A stretch of DNA of 25,024 bases from a virus: positions 1 through 25,024 of IMG/VR virus record IMGVR_UViG_3300024354_000076; one strand, given 5' to 3'. Made by a program: the position numbers and the translations under genes. A model generated the notes under the pieces. That model searched no databases. It saw only the letters and a program-made list of their open reading frames with translations, and was not told where the DNA came from. Numbering within the stretch: position 1 is the first letter of the stretch; the number at the start of each line of letters is the position of its first letter. Positions 9,535 through 16,514 of this stretch are shown here, one piece after another.

Positions 9535-10979
9535 TGATGGCGACACCAGATGATATTATTGAAGCAAGACGTATTGCTAATGCGCGTGCACAAGCAGCGG
9601 CAGCAGCAGCACAGCCATCTACTCTTGCTAATTCTCTTGCTGCATTACAGGCAAGTATTGCTGGATCTAAAGCAACTGTACAGGCAAAAAATGTAGAAAT
9701 TCCTACGATTGCTTTAGAGCAGGCAGTAAATACTGGAGATAAGACCGCTGCTATCAATGCTGCCAAAGCAGTTGCAGCGGCTCAGGGCGGAAGTGCAACA
9801 ACTCAAGCAGCAAATGCTATTACTGCAATTCAAGAAGCAACACCAAAACCAATTCTCAATGCAGCAAACATTGCCCGTGGCGACCAAATCAAATGGGTCG
9901 GCGGAGTAAATGGTTCTTGGCAAATAATTCAAGGAACCAACGTAGTTGCTGGTTCCTCTGGCGCTGGTGGCAACGGAGGCGGCGGAGGCGGCGGAGGTGG
10001 CGGTGGCGGAGGCGGTGGAGGTGGGTCTGGAAATTCCGATCTTACTACATTTATTGCCCAGCAACAGGCAGCAGCAGCACTAGCAGCACAACAAGCAGCA
10101 GCGGCAGCAGCAGAAGCAAAGCGTCGTCAAGGTCAATCCGCCTACGACTTATTATTCTCGGAGTTTGACCGCTATGGTCTTGGTGCTTTAGTTGCGCCAT
10201 TACAACAATTTATTGTAGAAGGTTTATCACCAGCAGAATTTACGTTACGTCTGCGTCAGACTGATGCCTATAAGAATCGTTTTGCTGCTAATGCTCAGCG
10301 TATCAAGTCTGGTCTTCGTGCACTATCCGAAGCAGAGTATATTCAACTAGAAGACCAATACCAAAATGTTATGCGTAACTATGGTCTGCCTGCTTCTTAC
10401 TACACCCGTGGAGATATGGGTCGTCAAGAAGGATTTGAAAAGTTTATTGCTGGCGATGTATCTGCAGCAGAACTAGAAGATCGTATTCAGACTGCACAGA
10501 ACCGCGTCATCAACGCAGCGCCTAGCATATCCAAGACGCTACGTGAGTTCTTCCCAGAAATTACTAATGGAGACATTCTGGCCTACGTTCTAGATCCAGA
10601 AAATTCACTAGGCGCAATCAAGCGTAAGGTTACTATCTCTGAAATTGGTGGAGCAGCATTTGAACAAGCGCTCAAGTCTGATGTTACAAGAGCATCTGAA
10701 CTTGCCAAGTATGGAGTCACTGGTCAGCAAGCACGACAGGGATACCAAGCAATCGCTGAACTATTACCTAGCGCAACCAAACTATCTGATATTTACCAGA
10801 AACAAGGACTTGGTGCATATGACCAAGCCGTTGCCGAGCAAGAAGTATTCGGCACCGCAGGTGCAGCAGAGGCTGCAGCAAAGCGCAAGAAACTCGCCCA
10901 ACTAGAGACTGCAACATTCTCTGGTCAGACAGGCAGAGCAGGAAGCGCACTGTCCCGCGAACGAGCAGGACAATTCTAG
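9534..10979 (+). CDS. Internal/structural virion protein with poly-Gly hinge, 481 aa
   Basis: ATG at 9534 overlaps the preceding TAA by one base; a second ATG at 9537 could also serve. The N-terminal part (1-140) is Ala/Gln/Thr-rich and low complexity. Residues 148-164 are 17 consecutive glycines. An Ala/Gln-rich helix follows (about 178-200). The C-terminal domain (about 205-400) is charged and helical, with landmarks RYGLGALVAP, LRLRQTDAYKNRF, EYIQLEDQY and NYGLPASYY. This domain type is, to my recollection, common as an unannotated structural protein in actinophages. The tail is again Ala/Arg-rich. It closes the four-gene set upstream of the scaffold. Probably a virion protein; function unproven. 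Confidence 0.73.
   Translation: MMATPDDIIEARRIANARAQAAAAAAQPSTLANSLAALQASIAGSKATVQAKNVEIPTIALEQAVNTGDKTAAINAAKAVAAAQGGSATTQAANAITAIQEATPKPILNAANIARGDQIKWVGGVNGSWQIIQGTNVVAGSSGAGGNGGGGGGGGGGGGGGGGGSGNSDLTTFIAQQQAAAALAAQQAAAAAAEAKRRQGQSAYDLLFSEFDRYGLGALVAPLQQFIVEGLSPAEFTLRLRQTDAYKNRFAANAQRIKSGLRALSEAEYIQLEDQYQNVMRNYGLPASYYTRGDMGRQEGFEKFIAGDVSAAELEDRIQTAQNRVINAAPSISKTLREFFPEITNGDILAYVLDPENSLGAIKRKVTISEIGGAAFEQALKSDVTRASELAKYGVTGQQARQGYQAIAELLPSATKLSDIYQKQGLGAYDQAVAEQEVFGTAGAAEAAAKRKKLAQLETATFSGQTGRAGSALSRERAGQF
9975..10025 (+). repeat. Poly-glycine codon run
   Basis: Seventeen consecutive GGN codons (mainly GGC, GGA and GGT) within the 481-aa gene encode residues 148-164. The mix of synonymous codons suggests selection for glycine and not simple nucleotide slippage, although the GGC/GGA alternation could still slip. 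It probably forms a flexible hinge between the Ala/Gln-rich N-terminal part and the helical C-terminal domain. Confidence 0.9.
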
Positions 10980-10984
10980 GCCTA

Positions 10985-11008
10985 CTAACGGAACGACTGG
11001 CCCGTTAG
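10985..11008 (+). promoter_or_regulatory. Hairpin upstream of the scaffold gene (first of two)
   Basis: Perfect 7-bp inverted repeat CTAACGG / CCGTTAG with a 10-base loop, starting six bases after the stop of the 481-aa gene. No T-run follows, so it is not a standard intrinsic terminator. It may be an RNA processing or stability element between the internal-protein genes and the scaffold/capsid genes. The structure is read directly from the sequence; its role is inferred. Confidence 0.5.
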
Positions 11009-11035
11009 AGAGAGATCAAGACCAGGAGTAGGAGC

Positions 11036-11062
11036 CATATAGAAAGCCCCCGATTCTATATG
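11036..11062 (+). promoter_or_regulatory. Hairpin upstream of the scaffold gene (second of two)
   Basis: Perfect 9-bp inverted repeat CATATAGAA / TTCTATATG around a C-rich 9-base loop (AGCCCCCGA), 38 bases before the scaffold start. No T-run follows. In a genome where most genes overlap, a 120-base gap holding two perfect stems is probably regulatory, for example a stabiliser of capsid mRNA, a processing site or an operator. Confidence 0.52.
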
Positions 11063-11099
11063 AGGCCTGCGAAACCAACTAACAAAGGGAGAAGGACCT

Positions 11100-11570
11100 A
11101 TGTCCAACTACGACTACGAAGATGACGACTTTGATCCATCAGCAAATGATGGTAATGATCTCGTCAAACAGTTGCGTAAAGCAACAAAGCAAAAAGATAA
11201 AGAACTCGCTGAACTAAAAGCGCAGTACGAATCACTTGCTAAATCAAATAGAGAACGAGCAATCAAAGATGCCCTCGCTAGTCGCGGGGTAAATACGAAG
11301 ATCGCTTCATTTATCCCACAGGATATAGACCCAACTGAAGAGTCTGTATCTAAATGGCTTGAAGACTATTCCGATGTATTCGGGTATCAACAGGCCGAAA
11401 CCCAGGCAACACCTAATATCGACCCAGCCCAAGCCAAGGCTTATCAGCGTATGACTAATGCTGTTGAAGCAGGAAACACTCCTGAACTTCAAGCAGATGT
11501 TATGCGTCGTTTGATGAATGCCAACAGCAAGGAAGAACTGGATGAAGTTATTAGGCAGTCTGGACTCTAA
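11100..11570 (+). CDS. Capsid scaffolding protein, 156 aa
   Basis: Small, highly charged helical protein directly upstream of the major capsid gene, as expected for a scaffold that guides procapsid assembly and then leaves. ATG at 11100 follows AAAGGGAGAAGGA. Residues 3-12 are very acidic (YDYEDDDFD). Residues about 20-60 form a probable coiled coil (LVKQLRKATKQKDKELAELK onward). The C-terminal 40 residues are helical (AKAYQRMTNAVEAGN...ELDEVIRQSGL), the usual place for the capsid-binding helix. No protease motif is present. Composition, size and position together make this call fairly secure. Confidence 0.85.
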   Translation: MSNYDYEDDDFDPSANDGNDLVKQLRKATKQKDKELAELKAQYESLAKSNRERAIKDALASRGVNTKIASFIPQDIDPTEESVSKWLEDYSDVFGYQQAETQATPNIDPAQAKAYQRMTNAVEAGNTPELQADVMRRLMNANSKEELDEVIRQSGL

Positions 11571-11596
11571 TCCGATCCTAAACGAAAGGCACTAAA

Positions 11597-12532
11597 GTGG
11601 CATTACCTACAGGTACGCTGACTACGTCCTCCGATATTTCGGCGCTCGTAAAAACAGCATATGACCAGTATGTACGTATGGCCCTTCGCTCCATCCCTGT
11701 GATGCGTGCGTTGGCAGACGTAAAGCCAGTGCAACAGGCTATGCCAGGATCGTCAGTTGTATTCTCCATCTACTCAGACCTCGCAACAGCGACTGGTACT
11801 TTGACAGAATCCTCAGACGTTTCCTCAGTTGCATTCGGCAACCCATCAACAGTTTCCGTAACTCTCAATGAATACGGTAACGCAGTAACAACCACCAAGA
11901 AGTTGAACCTCACATCGTTCAACGACGTAGACGCTGCTCTTGCAGACGTTATCGCTTACAACGCTGCCGATTCTATCGACGTAGTTGTAGCAAACGTTCT
12001 CACTGGCGGAACCAACGTAATCTACGGTGGTACAGCAACAGGTGCATCAGGCGTAACCGCCTCTGGCACACTCGCAGTTGCTGACATCCGCGAGGCTGTC
12101 ACACAACTTCGCACAAACAAGGCTGTTCCTCGTATCGGCGAACTCTATGCTGCATACGTCCACCCACGTCAGTCTGCGGATCTCCGCGCTGAAGCGGGAA
12201 CTGGTGGATTCCAGGAACTCACCAAGTACGTTGACCGTACACCATTCGTCGCTGGCTCCGTCGGCGTTATCGAAGGTGCTTACGTTGTAGAGACACCACG
12301 TGTTCTCTCAGCATCTAACGGTGCATCTCCTGCAGTAACTCTCTACAAGGCAGTTGTTGCTGGACGTGAAGCGCTTGCTGAAGCGCAAGCAGCCGATATT
12401 TCAACCGTCATTGGTCCAGAAATCGACGCACTCCGTCGTTTCCGCACCATCGGTTGGTACTACTTCGGTGGCTTTGCTCGTCTCCGTGAAGCGGCTCTAT
12501 ACCGCATTGAGACAGCATCTTCAATCTCATAG
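11597..12532 (+). CDS. Major capsid protein, N4-gp56-like (HK97 fold)
   Basis: Main head shell protein of 311 residues. It starts with GTG at 11597, with CGAAAGG upstream at 11583-11589. The N-terminal helix (SALVKTAYDQYVRMALRSIP, 15-34) is followed by a Ser/Thr/Val-rich segment. The C-terminus (RRFRTIGWYYFGGFARLREA, about 279-298, ending RIETASS) matches the signature I know from the N4-gp56 family of major capsid proteins. It follows the scaffold gene directly. No N-terminal prodomain is obvious, consistent with a separate scaffold. A weak hairpin lies just downstream. N4-gp56-type capsids occur in short-tailed and other tailed phages, so the family alone does not fix the morphology. Confidence 0.9.
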   Translation: MALPTGTLTTSSDISALVKTAYDQYVRMALRSIPVMRALADVKPVQQAMPGSSVVFSIYSDLATATGTLTESSDVSSVAFGNPSTVSVTLNEYGNAVTTTKKLNLTSFNDVDAALADVIAYNAADSIDVVVANVLTGGTNVIYGGTATGASGVTASGTLAVADIREAVTQLRTNKAVPRIGELYAAYVHPRQSADLRAEAGTGGFQELTKYVDRTPFVAGSVGVIEGAYVVETPRVLSASNGASPAVTLYKAVVAGREALAEAQAADISTVIGPEIDALRRFRTIGWYYFGGFARLREAALYRIETASSIS

Positions 12533-12546
12533 TTGATTGACTGTTG

Positions 12547-12568
12547 GGCAGAGCCTTGAAACTCTGCC
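12547..12568 (+). promoter_or_regulatory. Hairpin just downstream of the major capsid gene
   Basis: Perfect 7-bp stem GGCAGAG / CTCTGCC with an 8-base loop, 14 bases after the capsid stop codon. No T-run follows (TAATGGTAAG). It could protect the 3' end of the capsid message or cause partial termination, setting capsid expression apart from downstream genes. Role inferred from position only. Confidence 0.45.
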
Positions 12569-12597
12569 TAATGGTAAGTTCGCTACGAAAGGAAGTA

Positions 12598-12924
12598 ATG
12601 AACTACAGACTCACAACTCCTTGGCGCTGGGAAACTTGGGGCGCTCAGTATGGAACCTATGACAAGTACTCACGTCTTGCTGCCAGAAGAATTACTGGCG
12701 GAACGCTGACTGGTCCTATCAATCCATTCATCACTGACATCCCACGTGCGTACACTTTGATTGTCAATGGAACTACTGTGACTGAAGTTCAGACTCCATA
12801 TCAGAATGATTTGGAAGATGCAGATGCCTACTATCTTGGTGGACACGAATATGTTCTTACCCAAGCAGAAGCACAGATTCTGATTGATGCAGGCTATTCT
12901 GACTACTTGGAGCCGATTGCCTAA
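12598..12924 (+). CDS. Head-region protein, 108 aa
   Basis: I choose the ATG at 12598, preceded by GAAAGGAAGTA. The longer frame from TTG at 12544 would run through the hairpin and lacks a ribosome site. The N-terminus is aromatic (MNYRLTTPWRWETWGAQYG). The middle looks like short beta strands (AYTLIVNGTTVTEVQTPYQ). The C-terminus (YVLTQAEAQILIDAGYSDYL) is a short helix of a kind seen in small phage head proteins. Located right after the capsid gene, it may be a head completion or decoration protein. I do not recognise a named family. Confidence 0.68.
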   Translation: MNYRLTTPWRWETWGAQYGTYDKYSRLAARRITGGTLTGPINPFITDIPRAYTLIVNGTTVTEVQTPYQNDLEDADAYYLGGHEYVLTQAEAQILIDAGYSDYLEPIA

Positions 12925-12926
12925 CT

Positions 12927-13217
12927 ATGACTAAGAACCCTAACTGTCGTTCTGGGTGTAAAACCCAAGACCACGACTCATACTCTGACTGTCTGCAAGC
13001 AGCAAACTTTGCATTTGCAGGGTGCTTCCCTACTCGGCAAGGCTGGGATAAAGACAGAGAAAAGAAAGACAACAAAGAATTGGAATCCTACTACTCGGCT
13101 GTGAAGCAAGGAGTAGAGCCAATATCTACCAAGCAAAAAGATATAGATGCAGCGCTCAGACTTTCCAACGAATCTGGCAAAGCATTCGATGGAAACACAC
13201 TTACCTTCAAGGAGTAA
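12927..13217 (+). CDS. Small cysteine-containing protein, 96 aa
   Basis: ATG two bases after the previous stop. Four cysteines (residues 7, 11, 22, 33) occur in the N-terminal third, in the arrangement CRSGC...DHDSYSDCLQAAN...GC. This resembles a small conserved motif I recall in actinophage proteins (SGC-x-TQDH-x-SY-x-x-CL-x-AA). It could bind a metal or form disulfides. The rest is charged and helical (DREKKDNKELESYYSAVKQG), with a Leu/Asp-rich part near 75-90. Function unknown. Confidence 0.66.
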   Translation: MTKNPNCRSGCKTQDHDSYSDCLQAANFAFAGCFPTRQGWDKDREKKDNKELESYYSAVKQGVEPISTKQKDIDAALRLSNESGKAFDGNTLTFKE

Positions 13218-13219
13218 CA

Positions 13220-13384
13220 ATGCCAAAAGAAAAAGACCCAAATTTACAGAACAATAAATATGATCCTAAATTACATCCAGGTTGGTATACAGAGTATCCA
13301 GCAGGAGTAAACGATAAGCCATTTATGTCATACGAAGACTTGCAACGTGGTGCTAACGGAGCCTATGTGAAGGGGCAGAAGTAA
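13220..13384 (+). CDS. Tiny protein, 54 aa
   Basis: ATG at 13220 preceded by AAGGAGTAACA, a good ribosome site that overlaps the end of the previous gene. The protein is polar with several aromatic residues (HPGWYTEYPAGVNDKPF) and a Lys-containing C-terminus (YVKGQK). Its TAA shares a base with the next ATG (TAATG). No family recognised. Spacing and the ribosome site support a real gene. It is the first of a run of tiny genes between 13220 and 14230. Confidence 0.65.
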   Translation: MPKEKDPNLQNNKYDPKLHPGWYTEYPAGVNDKPFMSYEDLQRGANGAYVKGQK

Positions 13385-13521
13385 TGTCAGCCAAGAAAGA
13401 AAAATACAAATCCAAAGCAGCGAAGATGAAGCACGAAAAGATGGAAGGTGCTAAAGAGCGCAAGATGGAATATGGCTCAAAGTCTAAGATGATGTCTAAG
13501 AAGATGGGCAAGAAGAAATGA
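13384..13521 (+). CDS. Tiny Lys/Met-rich protein, 45 aa
   Basis: ATG at 13384 overlaps the previous stop by one base, and the stop overlaps the next ATG by four (ATGA). By my count 17 of 45 residues are lysine and 7 are methionine. The sequence is MSAKKEKYKSKAAKMK followed by KM/EK repeats and ends in KKMGKKK. It is strongly basic, probably a single helix or disordered, and could bind DNA. It has no known family. Its extreme composition and tight coupling are unusual and are shared in part with neighbours. Confidence 0.62.
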   Translation: MSAKKEKYKSKAAKMKHEKMEGAKERKMEYGSKSKMMSKKMGKKK

Positions 13522-13682
13522 AAAAGGCTAAAGGCGCTAAGAAAGTTGCTAAGGTTATGCGTGAGTTCAAGGGTGGAACTCTTCACTCAGGCAAGAAGGG
13601 ACCAGTAGTCAAGTCCCGCAAGCAAGCCATTGCTATCGCTATGAGCGAAGCAGGAATGGCAAAGAAGAAAAAGAAGAAGTAA
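13518..13682 (+). CDS. DUF6496-like small basic protein, 54 aa
   Basis: ATG at 13518 inside the previous stop (ATGA). The core KVMREFKGGTLHSGKKG, then PVVKSRKQAIAIAMSEAG, matches the pattern I know from DUF6496, a family of short basic proteins found in phages and bacteria without assigned function. Lysine makes up 17 of 54 residues, and the C-terminus is AKKKKKK. It probably binds nucleic acid or sits in the virion; both are guesses. The TAA shares a base with the next ATG. Confidence 0.75.
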   Translation: MKKAKGAKKVAKVMREFKGGTLHSGKKGPVVKSRKQAIAIAMSEAGMAKKKKKK

Positions 13683-13825
13683 TGTCGTCGGGTCAATACC
13701 GCCGACGCGAGAAGTTCAACTCTGTCATTATCAGAGACGGGATGGTTGTCAGACTCAACAAGAACGGCACAGTAAGAGCAGTGCTCGGAAAGTATGGAGA
13801 GTATGGAAAGAAAGACAAAGCGTGA
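13682..13825 (+). CDS. Tiny basic protein, 47 aa
   Basis: ATG at 13682 overlaps the previous stop (TAATG). The Arg-rich N-terminus (SSGQYRRREKF) is followed by a short beta-hairpin-like pattern (SVIIRDGMVVRLNKNGTVRA) and a basic tail (GKYGEYGKKDKA). It could be a small barrel or hairpin DNA-binding protein. No family recognised. The 3' end overlaps the next gene by 32 bases, a larger overlap than elsewhere here. Confidence 0.6.
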   Translation: MSSGQYRRREKFNSVIIRDGMVVRLNKNGTVRAVLGKYGEYGKKDKA

Positions 13826-14075
13826 TCCGCGTTTGGCACGTGCTGGCGTTGCGGGCTTCAACAAACCCAAGCGTACGCCTTCTCACCCAACTAAGAGTCA
13901 CGTCGTCGTTGCCAAAGAAGGAAGTCAAGTCAAGACAATCAGATTCGGTCAGCAAGGCGTAACAGGCGATAAGAAGCCTACAAAGCGCCAAGCATCATTC
14001 AAAGCCCGTCACGCCAAGAACATTGCCAAAGGCAAGATGAGCGCAGCGTACTGGGCAGATAAGGTGAAGTGGTGA
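13794..14075 (+). CDS. Conserved-type basic phage protein, 93 aa
   Basis: Starts at ATG 13794 or ATG 13803; both have GGA-rich sequence upstream (GGAAAGT and GGAGAGT), so the first residues are uncertain. The body reads NKPKRTPSHPTKSHVVVAKE, TIRFGQQGVTG and, at the C-terminus, KARHAKNIAKGKMSAAYWAD. I recall this layout from small uncharacterised proteins in phages and marine or freshwater bacteria, but I cannot name the family with certainty. It is strongly basic, with one beta-strand block and one C-terminal helix. Part of the small basic cluster after the capsid gene. Confidence 0.72.
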   Translation: MESMERKTKRDPRLARAGVAGFNKPKRTPSHPTKSHVVVAKEGSQVKTIRFGQQGVTGDKKPTKRQASFKARHAKNIAKGKMSAAYWADKVKW

Positions 14076-14230
14076 AGAAGAAAGCATTTTGGGATACAAA
14101 AAATCCTAAGAAGACATCAAAGAAACTGACACCAGCGCAGAAGTCTGCCGCTAAGAAGCGTGCTAAAGCCGCTGGTCGTCCATATCCAAACTTGGTAGAT
14201 AACGCAGCAGTAGCAAAGAAAAAGAAGTAA
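14072..14230 (+). CDS. Tiny Lys/Ala-rich protein, 52 aa
   Basis: GTG start overlaps the previous stop by four bases (GTGA). Lysine makes up 16 of 52 residues. The core LTPAQKSAAKKRAKAAGRPY followed by PNLVDNAAVA is a pattern I have seen in tiny phage proteins near head genes. It ends in AKKKK. The helix-plus-basic-tail composition suggests nucleic acid binding or a minor virion role, not proven. It is the last of the tiny basic genes; the next gene has its own ribosome site. Confidence 0.66.
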   Translation: MKKKAFWDTKNPKKTSKKLTPAQKSAAKKRAKAAGRPYPNLVDNAAVAKKKK

Positions 14231-14240
14231 GGAGAGATAA

Positions 14241-14531
14241 GTGGCACTGGGAGTAGATGGAACAACGCTCAATCAAGAATTGAACCGCCTTGCTAATGGT
14301 GGCACTTATCGTCTCAATCCAGAGATGGTTGACCAAGCCTTGGCTGCTCGCCAATGGGCTGCTGCTAGAGGCGTTACTAGCAACCATACAGACACAGTAG
14401 GAGTACTCAATGACATCGCTGGGCGTTCGGGTTCTGCTGATCTTCACCTCGATTTTAGCGGCGTATGTAATCTGCTCGCTGGCACTTCTGGCTTGGCTGC
14501 AGCGGCTGCTCTCAGAAAGATCTCATCTTGA
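14241..14531 (+). CDS. Small Ala/Leu-rich structural protein, 96 aa
   Basis: GTG start at 14241 with GGAGAG at 14231-14236. The protein has two similar helical halves: LNQELNRLANGG (about 10-21) and, near the C-terminus, GVCNLLAGTSGLAAAAALR (about 74-92). The LNxLAGT...GL motif is common in small phage proteins near tail-fibre or neck genes. Its TGA overlaps the next start, a TTG. Probably a minor virion protein; function unassigned. Confidence 0.68.
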   Translation: MALGVDGTTLNQELNRLANGGTYRLNPEMVDQALAARQWAAARGVTSNHTDTVGVLNDIAGRSGSADLHLDFSGVCNLLAGTSGLAAAAALRKISS

Positions 14532-14877
14532 GCGCGAAATATAATCTTATCTGCGACCAAGCAACTACATTCAATTTTCAGTTCCAGATTCAAAACAACA
14601 TCAATGGAACTGCTACACCTTGGAACCTCACAGGTTACACAGGGACAATGACTGTACGCCCATTCGTTGGCGCTACAACAACAACAGTCGTGGCATCTAC
14701 TGCCAATGGCTATATGGTCTTTGATGCTCTCAATGGAAGAATTACAGTAACCATTCCAGCATCCGTTACAGCAGATATTTCAGCAAGTCGTTATTCATAT
14801 GATTTAGTTCTAAATTCAGGCGGGACAATAACCCGTATTCTTGAAGGTAAGTTTGTCGTGACAGGAGCGGTGACTAC

Positions 14878-14881
<4 letters not shown>
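14528..14881 (+). CDS. Beta-sandwich structural protein, 117 aa
   Basis: Starts with TTG at 14528 overlapping the previous TGA (TTGA), a rare start that makes sense through translational coupling. The pattern is [17 protein letters not shown], then [41 protein letters not shown] and [11 protein letters not shown]. This strand-by-strand layout is typical of a phage Ig-like domain seen in baseplate/upper fibre (BppU_N-like) proteins. It directly precedes the collagen-like fibre gene with a GTGA overlap, so it may be the socket or collar that the fibre attaches to (inference). Confidence 0.72.
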
Positions 14882-15929
<1,048 letters not shown>

Positions 15930-15933
<4 letters not shown>

Positions 15934-16505
15934 AGTATTTTGACAGAATCGTTGTTATCAATCTTGAACGCAGGAAAGACCGCTTAGAACAATTTGATGC
16001 CGAAGCCAAGAGAATCGGCTTTGAGTATGAAGTTCATAAAGCAATAGATGGTAAGGCTGAAGGCATTGACCCAATCGTGGCAGGAAGACTAAGCCACATT
16101 CAGGTCTTAGAATCCATCAAACCAGATGAGATGGTTCTTATCTGTGAAGATGATGCGATATTTGATGATGAATTTAGTACCAAATTAGATACCCATATGG
16201 CTAAGTTGCCTGATAACTGGGACATCCTCTACCTTGGAGCCATCAAGAATCGTACTGAACCTGTCAATGATTACTGGGTTAGACAGGTAGAAACCACAGG
16301 TACCCACGCCTACTGCATCAAACCAAGCAAGGTGGAGTATTTCATCCAAGCAGCCAAAGACTTTGATCTCTGGATAGATGTGGCCTATCGCCTAGTAGCA
16401 GACAAAACAAATGCTTATGTCTGCCATCCTAATATCGTGATTCAATCAGATGGATATAGCGACTTGCGGGGACACTCCACACAGGATTTCAAAGGTTTCC
16501 GATAG
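15930..16505 (+). CDS. Glycosyltransferase, GT25 type
   Basis: Predicted cytoplasmic sugar transferase of 191 residues. GTG at 15930 overlaps the stop of the collagen-like gene (GTGA), so it is made in step with the fibre. Family marks are [13 protein letters not shown] (10-22), [11 protein letters not shown] (53-63), the acidic LICEDDAIF (E73-D74-D75, probable metal/nucleotide-sugar site), GTHAY (124-128) and WID (148-150). GT25 includes bacterial LPS galactosyltransferases and the animal collagen hydroxylysine galactosyltransferases. No membrane segment or signal peptide is visible. Coupling to a collagen gene makes the fibre the most likely acceptor (inference). Modification of host glycans or other virion proteins is the alternative. 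Confidence 0.88.
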
Positions 16506-16514
16506 AATTGTGGT

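Noticed and set aside
12544-12597. TTG at 12544 as start of the 108-aa gene
   Set aside because: It would translate through the post-capsid hairpin and has no ribosome site. ATG 12598 has AAAGGAAG.
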